Below, in pieces: positions 55,818-64,000 of a DNA stretch of 64,000 nt (within the stretch, counting starts at the first letter, position 1; every line of letters begins with the position of its first letter). The DNA is from DATFVJ01 sp963727015 (GTDB lineage: Bacteria; Actinomycetota; Actinomycetes; Streptosporangiales; Streptosporangiaceae), in NCBI GenBank assembly GCA_963727015.1, contig CAVSEV010000013.1, positions 62,001 to 126,000 on the forward strand. The letters are read 5' to 3'. Below the pieces are notes generated by a model. The model saw only the letters and a list, made by a program, of their open reading frames with translations, ran no database searches and was not told where the DNA came from. The position numbers were made by a program, and so were the translations under genes.

Positions 55818-56693
55818 ATGACAGTCGCGCTGATCACCGAAGCGGACGCGAACCCGCGCGAGTCTGACTACCTTGCCAGTGAGCTATCGCGAGACGGTAT
55901 CGAGGTGCGGCGCGCCGGCGGGGCGGAGATCACCTCGGCTGCGGCGGACGCGGCCATCCTGGTCCCTTTCGTCAGCACGCAGGTCACGGCCGACGTCATG
56001 CGCCGAATGCCGCAGCTTCGGCTGATCGCGACGAGGTCGACGGGCACCGACCACATCGACCTCGATGAGGCCGCACGCCGGAGGATCAGCGTGAAAAATG
56101 TGCCCGACTACGGCAGCGTGGCCGTGGCCGAGCATACGTTCGCGCTGCTGCTGACGCTGACCAGGATGCAGCCTAACCTCGCGCCCGGCACCGACCTTTC
56201 CGGCAAGACCATCGGCGTGATCGGCACCGGCGCCATCGGCCGGCACGTCATGCAGATAGCGCATGGTTTTGGCATGAACGTGCTCGCCTACGACCTGGAG
56301 CAGCGCCCGGGAATCCGCTACGCCCCGCTGGATGATCTGCTGGGCCAGGCCGACGTGCTGACATTGCACATCCCCGCCGCTCCTGCCACCCGTCACTTCA
56401 TCAACCGTGACCGGATCGCGCTGATGAAGAAGGGCGTGATCATCATTAACACGGCCCGCGGCTCACTGATCGACACGCGGGCGCTTGCGGTGGCGTTGCG
56501 AACAGGACAGGTGGCGGCGGCAGGCCTGGACGTCGTCGAGCCGGTGAGCGATGCCGAATGGGGTACGGCATTGCCGAACACCGTGGTGACCCCGCATATC
56601 GCCTACAACACACGCGAGGCGATCCGCCGCATCTCCGGCATCACGCTCGGCAACATCCGCGAGTGGCTGCGCGGAAATGACGCAAGATCATAA
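55818..56693 (+). CDS. D-2-hydroxyacid dehydrogenase
   Basis: 291 aa from ATG 55818, chosen over 55782 because the fold begins MTVALITEAD. NAD site VIGTGAIGRHVMQIAHGFGM; catalytic Arg in INTARGSLIDTRAL; His in VVTPHIAYNTREA; catalytic Glu region is AGLDVVEPVSDAEWG. Length is short for the family but all catalytic elements are present. It should interconvert 2-keto and D-2-hydroxy acids with NAD(P)H. Downstream of the MITE, which may supply its promoter context. Confidence 0.85.
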   Translation: MTVALITEADANPRESDYLASELSRDGIEVRRAGGAEITSAAADAAILVPFVSTQVTADVMRRMPQLRLIATRSTGTDHIDLDEAARRRISVKNVPDYGSVAVAEHTFALLLTLTRMQPNLAPGTDLSGKTIGVIGTGAIGRHVMQIAHGFGMNVLAYDLEQRPGIRYAPLDDLLGQADVLTLHIPAAPATRHFINRDRIALMKKGVIIINTARGSLIDTRALAVALRTGQVAAAGLDVVEPVSDAEWGTALPNTVVTPHIAYNTREAIRRISGITLGNIREWLRGNDARS

Positions 56694-56983
56694 GGACTTC
56701 AGGGCACGGAGCAGTGCCTGGACCTGCTCCTTAGCGACCTCGACCAGGGGCCGGCGGCCACAAATTCCAATTCGAGCACCGCGTAGCCTTCCCGGCGCCG
56801 GCCGCGACACGGCCCAGGCGCGCAGCCGTTCGCGCCCCGCTCGGTATCGCAGCCAACGGGCGGAGACCCCCGCGCAGCCGTTCGGTATCTGCGGGTGGCA
56901 GGCCTTTGATCCTGAACGGCTGCCGCAGACGGCTCGCCCATGATCGGCGACTCGCGCGCGAGCTGCGCTCAGATCCACGAGCC
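56694..56983. other. Gap with possible minus-strand remnant
   Basis: No intact gene. The end of a minus-strand frame reads LVEVAKEQVQALLRALKSL, which is helix-like, but nothing before it is recognisable. Short copies of cgcagccgttcgg occur. Confidence 0.4.
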
Positions 56984-57478
56984 CTAGGCGTCGGCGGCGG
57001 AGCGGAACGTTTGCGGCGGCAGGCGTTCGGCATCGGAAACCACGGCGTCCAGCCAGTCGAAACTGTCGCGAGCGGCCCGCATCCGCTCGGAGCGCGGGTC
57101 GGCGGGCCCGACCAGTTGAATCCCGTCCTGCGCGACCTCACGGAACAAAACGAGCGCGGCCAGGCGCCGGTGCAGCACCGCCATCCACGCGTCGTTGTCG
57201 ATCCGGTACCGGACCACCCGGTCACCCGGCTGCCGGCCTTGCTGGACGAATCCGGCCGCCGTGAGGAACCGCAGGCTGCCAGCGACGGACGAGCGGCTGG
57301 ATCCGATAGCGCGCGCTATGTGCCCGGCGGACTGCTGCGGCGGGTCACAAATCATCAGCCAGCCCAGTACCCTCCCGGTGACCATTGCGACGCCGTACTG
57401 GCCGGCGGCGAACACCGCGAGCTGCTCCACCCAGTTACGCACCTGCTCGTCGGTCAGATTCAACGGCCTCGGTGTCAC
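56984..57478 (-). CDS. MarR/GbsR-like transcriptional regulator
   Basis: 164 aa winged-helix protein: WLMICDPPQQSAGHIARAIG and SSRSSVAGSLRFLTAAGFV form the HTH, followed by QPGDRVVRYRI as the wing and a C-terminal helical dimerisation part. The order matches the GbsR/MarR class. GTG start at 57478. Its target is not obvious; the 2-hydroxyacid dehydrogenase and the methyltransferase flank it. It could act on either. Confidence 0.8.
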   Translation of the reverse strand: MTPRPLNLTDEQVRNWVEQLAVFAAGQYGVAMVTGRVLGWLMICDPPQQSAGHIARAIGSSRSSVAGSLRFLTAAGFVQQGRQPGDRVVRYRIDNDAWMAVLHRRLAALVLFREVAQDGIQLVGPADPRSERMRAARDSFDWLDAVVSDAERLPPQTFRSAADA

Positions 57479-58029
57479 CGCCCACCACTCCCCCCCTACG
57501 TGCCAGCGGTTTCATGCTATACGGAATTAAGTGCGGCACCGTTCTTCGCCAGTTCGAGCGTGAACCCCCGTTCAACGTTCCGCGTAATCTGTGCCGGACT
57601 GGGAAATAAGCCACGCACAGCAGATTGCCGAGGTGCCCAACGATGATCCTTAGGATCGGGACTTCGAGCTGTGAATGGTCTTCAATGCCGCGCCATGCCA
57701 GCTTACCGGCAAATGAGAGCCGGGCAGGGGGTAATGCCGCGTGCTCTGCCTCATCCGCTCCGTGTCCGCGGCTCCGCTCCATGTCCGCGGGCCGGCTGCG
57801 CGGGACGGCGGGACCGCGGCGGGATGCGCGCACACCAGCAGACAGATCGGCGGAACCTGGGGCTGGTCCCCCGACGACTCACCGTGCTACCGGGCCGGGG
57901 ACACCCAGGGCGCGCTCGAACGTGGGCCGAGCCGTCCGTCACGGACGCCTGCGGGCCGCTGCAGCTGGTGTCCTGCCCTGATCTGACCGGCGGGGGCCGG
58001 CGCGATCACGGGACCGTGCCGCGTGTCTA
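57479..58029. other. Divergent gap, no gene supported
   Basis: Lies between the MarR-like regulator and the methyltransferase. The frames across it are shadows or fragments; the stretch HSQLEVPILRIIVGHLGNLL (minus) is hydrophobic but isolated. A promoter for each direction should be here; AT-rich DNA at 57510-57610 is the likeliest place. Confidence 0.4.
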
Positions 58030-58854
58030 ATGGCCACCGTGGCTGACAGGCAGCGGGTGCGGCTTGGCGCGGTCCAGGAGACGCTGTTCATCCCATTGGC
58101 CGCCCGGGCACGGGAGACCAGCAAGAGGCGGCCGGTGCTGCGCGATCCGAAGGCCGTGGAGATGGTGGAGTCGATCGACTATGACACCGCCAAGTATGGC
58201 CGGGGAGCCGGCGGGCTGGTGGCCATCTTGCGCACCGCGATCTTCGACGTATGGGTGCGCGCGTTCCTGGCTGAGCACCCGGCCGGGACCATCGTGGAGA
58301 TCGGCACGGGCCTGAACACCCGCTTCGAACGGGTCGACAACGGCACGGTGCGGTGGATCGACCTGGACCTGCCCGACACGATCGAGCTGCGCCGACGGTT
58401 CTTCGCCGACACTGACCGCCGCCGGATGGCAGCCGCCTCCGTCCTGGATGAGGCGTGGCTGCGGATCGTGCAGGAAAGCCCGGGGCCGTACTTCTTCGTT
58501 GCCGAGGGCGTGCTCGTCTATCTGCGGGAAGACGAAGTCGTTCGGGCGCTGTCCCGTATCGCGGAGCGATTCCCCGGCGCGCTTGTCGCGCTGGACACCT
58601 ATCCCCGGCGGACTTTCGACCGGCAGCATCGGATGGCCGCCAAGAAGAACATTCCAGCGCGGTGGGCGTGGGCGTGCGATGACCCGCGCTCGCTGCAAAG
58701 GCTCGGCCTGCGGGTAGTGGAGTCCACGACCATCACCCGGCCGCCCAGGGCGTTGCGTGCCCAGTTGCCGCCCTTGTACCGCTACCTTCTGCCGCTCACC
58801 GATCCGCTCCTCGGCAAGGCTCTCAAAATCACCCTGTTCCAAGCCAGGCCATAA
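58030..58854 (+). CDS. LCM/TcmP-type O-methyltransferase
   Basis: 274 aa. LGAVQETLFIPLAARARET, DPKAVEMVESIDYD, VEIGTGLNTRFERVDNG (SAM loop) and YFFVAEGVLVYLREDEVVRAL match the leucine-carboxyl-methyltransferase/TcmP family that methylates carboxyl or phenol oxygens of polyketide-like or other small molecules. The substrate is unknown. ATG 58030, after a stop-like context, has no strong ribosome site. The stop falls inside the first unit of a 16-bp repeat. Confidence 0.85.
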   Translation: MATVADRQRVRLGAVQETLFIPLAARARETSKRRPVLRDPKAVEMVESIDYDTAKYGRGAGGLVAILRTAIFDVWVRAFLAEHPAGTIVEIGTGLNTRFERVDNGTVRWIDLDLPDTIELRRRFFADTDRRRMAAASVLDEAWLRIVQESPGPYFFVAEGVLVYLREDEVVRALSRIAERFPGALVALDTYPRRTFDRQHRMAAKKNIPARWAWACDDPRSLQRLGLRVVESTTITRPPRALRAQLPPLYRYLLPLTDPLLGKALKITLFQARP

Positions 58855-58895
58855 GGGTGCCAGGCCATAAGGGTGCCAGGCCATAAGGGTGCCAG
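58844..58895. repeat. 16-bp repeat at the methyltransferase stop
   Basis: ccaggccataagggtg three times plus a partial copy; the stop codon taa is inside the first unit. Confidence 0.9.
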
Positions 58896-58973
58896 AGGGC
58901 ATGTGCCGCAGATCCCCGGGGCCGCCTGCGGCCTGCCGGCCGGACCAGGGACCGCAGCCCTTAGGGTGATCAC

Positions 58974-59744
58974 GTGAAACCGTTCCTGCTGCTGGCCACC
59001 CGTGCCGAGGACGCCGCCGCGGACAACGAGTACGAGTCGTTCGCGGCCTTCGCCGGGCTGGACGAGCGCGACCTGCGCCGGGTCCGGCTGGAGCAGCGGC
59101 CGCTGGGGAAGGTCGATCTACCGGACTGGTCCGGGATCATCCTCGGCGGCGGCCCGTTCAACTACAGCGACCCGGATGGGTCCAAAACGCCGGTCCAGCG
59201 GCGCGTCGAGGCAGACCTGCGCGGCCTGCTCAACCGGGTGATCAACGCGGACTTCCCGTTTCTCGGCGCCTGCTACGGCGTCGGTACGCTCGGCAGCCAC
59301 CAAGGGGCGGTGATCGACCGGCGGTACGCCGAACCTGTCGGTTCCGTCCCGGTCACCCTCACCCGCGAGGGCCGGCAAGACCCGCTACTTGGCGCGCTGC
59401 CCGCCACGTTCGACGCGTTCGTGGGCCACAAGGAGGCGATAAGCAGGCTGCCGGACCACGCCGTGCTGCTCGCCGGTTCCCCCTCTTGCCCGGTGCAGGC
59501 GTTCAGGATCGGCTCGCACGTCTACGCCACGCAGTTCCATCCCGAGCTCGACGCGTCAGGCCTGTGCATCCGGATCGACGTCTACAAGCACGCCGGCTAC
59601 TTCGATCCCGGACAGGCCGAGGAACTCAAGGCGCTGGCGCGCCGCAGCAGCGTCACCCACCCGCCCGTTATCGTGCGCCGGTTCGTCCAGCGATATGCGC
59701 CCAACGGGCCCGCCCGGCCCGGTGTGCGCTCTATGTTGAGCTGA
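58974..59744 (+). CDS. Class I glutamine amidotransferase-like protein
   Basis: 256 aa. The GATase_1 nucleophile is in FPFLGACYGVGTLG, and the second half of the triad is TQFHPELDASG. WSGIILGGGPFN is the oxyanion-strand region. It resembles GMP-synthase/GuaA2-like and YfeJ-type enzymes that release ammonia from glutamine for a partner not encoded next to it. Starts at GTG 58974. It follows the repeat after the methyltransferase. Confidence 0.88.
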   Translation: MKPFLLLATRAEDAAADNEYESFAAFAGLDERDLRRVRLEQRPLGKVDLPDWSGIILGGGPFNYSDPDGSKTPVQRRVEADLRGLLNRVINADFPFLGACYGVGTLGSHQGAVIDRRYAEPVGSVPVTLTREGRQDPLLGALPATFDAFVGHKEAISRLPDHAVLLAGSPSCPVQAFRIGSHVYATQFHPELDASGLCIRIDVYKHAGYFDPGQAEELKALARRSSVTHPPVIVRRFVQRYAPNGPARPGVRSMLS

Positions 59745-59847
59745 CCGGCGGGCCGGGACGCGCGGTCCTGGGGCTGGCACCCGATGGCCCATCAAACCGC
59801 CAAGTTCACGAACGAAGCCTGGCTAGGGAACGGCTAAGGGAACGTCT

Positions 59848-61563
59848 CTAGGGAGGCTCGACGTCCTGGAGGCGCACGACCGAGTACCAGTCGGCCGCCT
59901 CACCGCGCATCAGTCTTCTCACGCTCAGCACGACCTGCTGGATGTCGCGGAGATTCCGGGCCGCGCGGAGCTGGTAACTAGCCTCCGTCAGGTTGGCGGC
60001 GAAGCGCTTGGACCGTTCGGCGTGGCGGGCATAGTCGCGCTGGGCGCCGTAGCCACTCAGGGCCGCACCCACGGCGGGTATGACAATAGATAGGAAGTCC
60101 CATAGCGTGTTTGGGCGCAGTATGTCCGGGCCCGTTCCAAGGCTGTGTAGCAGCGCGGCACCGGCGCTCAGCGTGAAGAGGCCGACGGCAGCCGTGGTGA
60201 ACCGTCTGCTTCGTCGCTCATACCTGTCGCTGGTGTTCTTGTGATAAAGCAGCTGATCGCAGATCCACTGTTCCGCCAGGACTTCGCGAATGGCCTCGAC
60301 GTCGTCACCGGGGTGATACCTGGGCCGGGACCACCAGATCTCGGAGACAGCGCGCTCGGTCCAGGCCGACTCGCCGACGAAGTCAGCTGGGCCAGCGAGA
60401 CGGCCCGCTGAGGGCGTCGCATCGTCGAGAGTGGCCAGCCCAACCAGCCCAAGAAACACCAGGGAGCGGATCTGCTCCGCGAGGTACCGGGCCGAAATCC
60501 AACGGTCACGCCAGCGCGTGAAACGCGCCACCAGGAGCAGGAGAGTCACGGACACCAGGGCGCCGAACTCGAACCACGCGTAGCGCTCGTGACGGGGCGC
60601 GAACAGTATCTGCGCCGCGACGATGAGAACCGCGAGCGCGGCGAGCGTATAAATCAGCCGCGTAACCCAGAACCATCGCCGCTGAAACCGGCCGGCGACC
60701 GCGTCGGCACGGACGAAGTAGCGCGAGACGTGCTGCACGAGTGGGATGGCAGCACTGACCCCACTCGCCGCGCTCAGATGCGCCAGCAGTGGCAGGGGAT
60801 CCGTGAAGAGCGCACTGGGCAGGCGCTCACGGTTGTACCGATCGAGGTGCGTGACGGCCTTGGGAGGTAGCGGGGCAACGGAAGCGGCCGGATCGGCCGG
60901 CAGCATAGCTACTTCGGCGCAATGGCCATCAGTACGTATCCAGTAGAGAGCCTTGTTGCGCTTCTGTGCGTACTCGTAGATCTCAGCGGTGCCGCCACGG
61001 CCGCGGGCCGGCTGTCCGTTCCACACGATGACCACGACGTCACTGCGGTCGACGACGGCCTGGCCAGCCAACTCGTACGCATGCTCGCGAGATTCCGTCG
61101 GTGGGGCAGTGTCCACGGCTACCGCCTCAGCGAGCAGGTCCCTGAACTCCTCCTTCGATGCCGCCGAGGGGAAGTCGTCGCAGTAGTCCGACGAGTCCAA
61201 GGGCAGGACCACTTCGAGCTGACCGCCCTGTCTGCTGAGAACGGCGCGCGCAAGCACGCGGTCGGTGCCCTCGGCGAGCGATGACACCACCGTCAGGCCG
61301 ATGCGTGTCGACATTTTCGACATCGACGTCTGCACATGCGCGATGGCAGCCAGCACGTCATCGATGGCGCGGGCGAGGCCCGGATGATCTAGGCCGATGT
61401 CACGATGCCCGGAGACTCCGACCCGCAGCCGGAGCGGTATCTCGCCCTGGTATCCGCTGGATATGCCCGCCGGTGCGGCCTGGCTTCGCCCGAGCCGCCC
61501 TGAATCGTTGCGTTGGCCGTTCACTCCCTCATGGCAAGATCGGATTGATGAGGGCCGCGGCAT
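59848..61563 (-). CDS. SLOG-SLATT predicted immune effector
   Basis: 571 aa. N-terminal half: a Rossmann-like SLOG/TIR-adjacent nucleotide-binding domain with VGVSGHRDIG (49-57), SSLAEGTDR (94-102), VVLPLDS, and WNGQPARGRGGTAE (181-194), a likely nucleotide or nucleotide-signal pocket. C-terminal half: two pairs of membrane helices (about 300-320 and 331-348, then 455-475 and 487-505) with SLATT-like soluble stretches (WISARYLAEQIRSLVFLGL, RHAERSKRFAANLTEASYQL). SLATT is a predicted pore or membrane-stress effector. Likely starts are ATG 61563 or GTG 61524, both overlapping or abutting the TIR gene stop, so the two are coupled. Confidence 0.7.
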   Translation of the reverse strand: MPRPSSIRSCHEGVNGQRNDSGRLGRSQAAPAGISSGYQGEIPLRLRVGVSGHRDIGLDHPGLARAIDDVLAAIAHVQTSMSKMSTRIGLTVVSSLAEGTDRVLARAVLSRQGGQLEVVLPLDSSDYCDDFPSAASKEEFRDLLAEAVAVDTAPPTESREHAYELAGQAVVDRSDVVVIVWNGQPARGRGGTAEIYEYAQKRNKALYWIRTDGHCAEVAMLPADPAASVAPLPPKAVTHLDRYNRERLPSALFTDPLPLLAHLSAASGVSAAIPLVQHVSRYFVRADAVAGRFQRRWFWVTRLIYTLAALAVLIVAAQILFAPRHERYAWFEFGALVSVTLLLLVARFTRWRDRWISARYLAEQIRSLVFLGLVGLATLDDATPSAGRLAGPADFVGESAWTERAVSEIWWSRPRYHPGDDVEAIREVLAEQWICDQLLYHKNTSDRYERRSRRFTTAAVGLFTLSAGAALLHSLGTGPDILRPNTLWDFLSIVIPAVGAALSGYGAQRDYARHAERSKRFAANLTEASYQLRAARNLRDIQQVVLSVRRLMRGEAADWYSVVRLQDVEPP

Positions 61564-62698
61564 TCTGGGAATTGGAACTGCTGCCCGCGGCGATCACAAT
61601 GAGCCAGAACAGGACGAACAGCCCGAGGCTTATCCAGAAGAAAACCTTCACGCGGGAAGAAGATTTCAGTGCAGTTGCTACGTCATTCGTTCCCAGGCTC
61701 GGCTTTACTCGTGATGCGTAGACGACCGCCGGTATGCCCGTCGGCCAGCAACAAAGCAGCGCCACAATAGCCATTACCCAGTGCGGCGAGACAGCGGAAG
61801 CAGGGGGAGGCGGTTGCTGCTGCCAGCCGGGTAATGGACGAGGAGGCGCTTGCTGCCACCCCTGCGATGGACCAGGAGGCGCTTGCTGCCAGTCTTGTGA
61901 CGGAGCGTGAGTCGCCTGCTGCTGCCAGCCCTGTGCTGTTGCAGGGTGCGGGACCGGCCGGAAGCTGGTCCCGTCCATGCCATTCGCCGGGGGAGCCTGT
62001 TGCGTGGGTGGCTCTGACGCTCGGATAGGCGGGTCGGGAGCAGTGGCACTCTTCAGGCTATTCCTGAGGGCTGCTATTCGCCTATCGACGGCGGCGAAAA
62101 GGTCAGAACGCGCCTCCATCTGGCGGAGCAACTCGAACGCGGCAGGTCTGTCGTTCGGGTCCGCAGAAGGAGCAAAGGCGCCCTCCAGCCTGCCGACAAT
62201 AGCGAGTTGCTGGTCCAGATTGAGCGCTGGGGCCGATAGCTGATCGGCGATAGTGTCCCAGTAGGAGATAGGGACGTCCGGCGGTCTCGGGAGCGGACGC
62301 GGCAGCGGTTGCGGCGGAGGAAGTCGCATGATGGCGCCGACCAGTTTGAAGGCGGCAGCCTCGTCTGGCCGTGAGTAATCGATGATCTGGAGCCGCGCTA
62401 TATCGGACGGCAGTACTGCGGAGTCCAGCGAATCGATAGCGAGCGGAAGGACAGGCTTGCCCAGGCGCATTGCATACTGGCGCTCAATCGTGCACGCTTG
62501 AGACTTCAGGGAAGCTCGGGACACTATCGCGAGGAGAGCGTCACACTGGCGAAGCTGGTCTAGAATTTTGTCCCACCACACTTGGCCGCCGCTCAGATCG
62601 GTGTCGAGCCAGACGCTGTTTCCCGCTTGCCGTAATCTCTGCGCCAGAGGATCGACGTTAGGCCGGTCTGGCCGAGCATAGGAAATGAAGAGCTGCAA
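61529..62698 (-). CDS. TIR-CD225 predicted immune effector
   Basis: About 389 aa from TTG 62698 (GGGGGAA 5 bases upstream), preferred to longer frames because the TIR domain begins at once: LFISYARPDRPN, VWLDTDLSGGQ and SQACTIERQYAMRLGKPVLP, with Glu72 the probable NAD-cleaving residue. A helical part (about 145-215) follows, then Pro-Gln repeats (GWQQAPPGPS units) and a CD225/dispanin-like two-helix module (WVMAIVALLCCWPTGIPAVV, 304-372). TIR NADases are abortive-infection effectors; CD225 proteins bend or block membranes, so the fusion suggests membrane sensing or anchoring. Confidence 0.7.
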   Translation of the reverse strand: MQLFISYARPDRPNVDPLAQRLRQAGNSVWLDTDLSGGQVWWDKILDQLRQCDALLAIVSRASLKSQACTIERQYAMRLGKPVLPLAIDSLDSAVLPSDIARLQIIDYSRPDEAAAFKLVGAIMRLPPPQPLPRPLPRPPDVPISYWDTIADQLSAPALNLDQQLAIVGRLEGAFAPSADPNDRPAAFELLRQMEARSDLFAAVDRRIAALRNSLKSATAPDPPIRASEPPTQQAPPANGMDGTSFRPVPHPATAQGWQQQATHAPSQDWQQAPPGPSQGWQQAPPRPLPGWQQQPPPPASAVSPHWVMAIVALLCCWPTGIPAVVYASRVKPSLGTNDVATALKSSSRVKVFFWISLGLFVLFWLIVIAAGSSSNSQNAAALINPILP

Positions 62699-62997
62699 CG
62701 ATTCCCCCAGGCCTCTTAACTCTGACGCCGTTGACCTCTCGCACCCCTCGCTGAAGGCCAGACTTTCGGCGCGCACAGTCTGCCATGGCGTGTCCAGGTG
62801 GTCAAGAGCCGGAAGTATCGGGCAATCCCTCAAGGAGTTTCGGGAGGCCCATAACTGTGTGGCATGCACTCCGTCCCTGGCCGCGCCGATGTCCTTGGGG
62901 TGCTGAGGCACAGGCCGTATAGACGAAAGTTCGGCCAGGTTGAACTTGAATGCACGATCCAAACGCCGCTTCCGGTGAATCCGGAGCCGACGCACGG

Positions 62998-63262
62998 CAG
63001 TGCGGGCCGACATCGAACAGATCCAAGCCGCGGCCGAACGCCCCGCCCGGATCACCGGGCAACTGCTCGTCGCCGGGCGGCGAGAGATGACTAGGCCAGC
63101 GGCACTCGGGCCGAGCGCCGTCGTGGCCGACACCCGCGACTTGCTGGCTAGCGCGGCGGGGGGCCATCGAAATCCGGGCCGACCTGGCCGCCATCGTGGC
63201 CGATCGCGGCCAGGCCGGGCAGGTGCTGCTCAACCTGGCCGCATGGATGTATCAGGCCGGCT
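62998..63262 (+). pseudogene. Sensor histidine kinase remnant
   Basis: ADIEQIQAAAERPARITGQL, LLVAGRREMTRPAALG and VVADTRDLLASAA, then (after a shift in the g-run near 63160) AIEIRADLAAIVADRGQAGQ and VLLNLAAWM. This is the last part of the dimerisation helix and the N-box (here NLAAW) of a hybrid-type sensor kinase. The rest is gone. The gap 62699-62997 holds nothing else. Confidence 0.6.
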
Positions 63263-63332
63263 CGGCGCGCCTCTGTATACGCGGAGTGCAGCAGGATTAC
63301 GGACGCTCAGCGTCCAAGGGAATGGGGGAACC

Positions 63333-63713
63333 ATGTCCGCGAACAAATTCGTGTTGAAACATCACCAGATTGAGGTCGAGTACACGATCGGCATTACCCC
63401 GGGGCTTCCAGCGCTGATCTACAACGACGGCAGTTCCGCCGTGAAAAACTTCACGTCGAGTGAAATCACAATGGATGACACGGCGCTCGGATCGCTGATC
63501 TCCGTTCCGTTGCTGATAACAGTGGACACCGGCGGCGAGAGGTTCGGCTTCTTCCTGCCCGAACGTGACGTCCCGCCGCGGCAGACGGAGAACTTCACGA
63601 CGGTCGGCGTGTACGAGATGTTCGGCGGGCCCGACTCGTTCCCGAGCCGATCGCCATCGTGGCGGAGCATCGAGTTGCACGGTACGGCGCAGACCATAGC
63701 CGTGCCGCTTTAA
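63333..63713 (+). CDS. Hypothetical beta-rich protein
   Basis: 126 aa from ATG 63333 with GGGGGAAC 3 bases upstream. All-beta pattern (KFVLKHHQIEVEYTIGITPG, LISVPLLITVDTGGERFGFF, WRSIELHGTAQTIAVPL) with no helix, signal peptide or known motif. Next to the immune-like operon but on the other strand. Confidence 0.6.
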   Translation: MSANKFVLKHHQIEVEYTIGITPGLPALIYNDGSSAVKNFTSSEITMDDTALGSLISVPLLITVDTGGERFGFFLPERDVPPRQTENFTTVGVYEMFGGPDSFPSRSPSWRSIELHGTAQTIAVPL

Positions 63714-64000
63714 TCAACTGGTCGCCAAAGGTCCAGCCGGCCTGGTACGGCCGCGGCGGATGGCTGCTGGCCACAGCGCATGGCCCGTGGTCACCGGCCG
63801 TAGCTGGGCCGTGGTGCCCGACGGCGGCCCCGAGGACGCCGCCGCTGCGCGCTGCGCTGGACGGGAAATGGGGACGGCTGACCGGCTTCGCCCGCGCGGT
63901 GTTGCTGCGCCGCCTGGGGGATTTGATCTCAGATCAAGAAAGTGCCGTCCGGTGCGGTACGCCGCGGTTCGCTCTGCAACGCCATGACCTGCACAGACGG
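63714..64000. other. End of window, no gene supported
   Basis: No frame is complete. DGKWGRLTGFARAVLLRRLG in the plus strand near 63860-63920 looks gene-like but is cut or broken and cannot be identified. Confidence 0.35.

Noticed and set aside
62699..63133. N-terminal extension of the TIR protein to 534 residues
   Set aside because: The extra 145 residues have no domain and overlap a kinase remnant on the other strand; a ribosome site supports TTG 62698.

Overview
The window is high-GC DNA with GTG and TTG starts, GGAGG-type ribosome sites and actinobacterial gene types (Ada-AlkA fusion, pirin, DinB/mycothiol-type protein, LCM-type methyltransferase, Lhr helicase, Clp N-domain protein). It looks like a chromosomal segment of a soil actinomycete; I cannot name the genus. 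No rRNA, tRNA, CRISPR array or intact transposase was seen.

Layout. 0.4-14.5 kb: an exopolysaccharide locus. It holds three glycosyltransferases, a Wzz-like chain-length protein, a polysaccharide deacetylase, a 1062-residue flippase fused to an O-antigen polymerase/ligase, an APH-like kinase, a FemAB/GNAT-like acyltransferase, a JmjC-like protein and a secreted glycosidase-like protein. Four of these genes carry single-base frameshifts, joined here by reading across frames. 14.8-26.5 kb: secreted and membrane proteins (TMEM175-like channel, DUF1326-DUF2182 pair), pirin, the alkylation-repair genes ada-alkA and ogt, a lipid kinase and a Na+/H+ antiporter. 26.8-30.5 kb: rpiA, pgi with a probable transaldolase remnant, and a stand-alone Clp N-domain protein. 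31.5-36.1 kb: a very long Lhr-type helicase. 36.1-37.2 kb: a repeat-rich gap containing an AT-rich higher-order tandem array. 37.2-48.8 kb: a solute-binding/VWA-like protein, DinB protein, hydrolase, CBS-BON protein, pyruvyl-transferase and FAD-oxidoreductase, NlpC/P60 peptidase and a histidyl-tRNA synthetase. 49.4-59.7 kb: a Snf2 ATPase, a broken ATP-grasp gene, a secreted phospholipase C-like enzyme, a MITE, a 2-hydroxyacid dehydrogenase, a MarR-like regulator, a methyltransferase and a glutamine amidotransferase. 59.8-62.7 kb: a two-gene minus-strand operon of a TIR-CD225 protein and a SLOG-SLATT protein. This is the best candidate for an undescribed immune system.

Two features recur. First, minisatellites are extremely dense: more than twenty arrays with units of about 9-50 bp, often in frame at domain boundaries or protein ends, otherwise in gaps. 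Second, the gaps hold gene remnants (isochorismatase, LuxR-type ATPase, methyltransferase, transaldolase, ATP-grasp, histidine kinase) and short palindromes that fall into at least two families. Together these suggest a large, repeat-expanding, decaying genome, although some frameshifts could be sequence errors.
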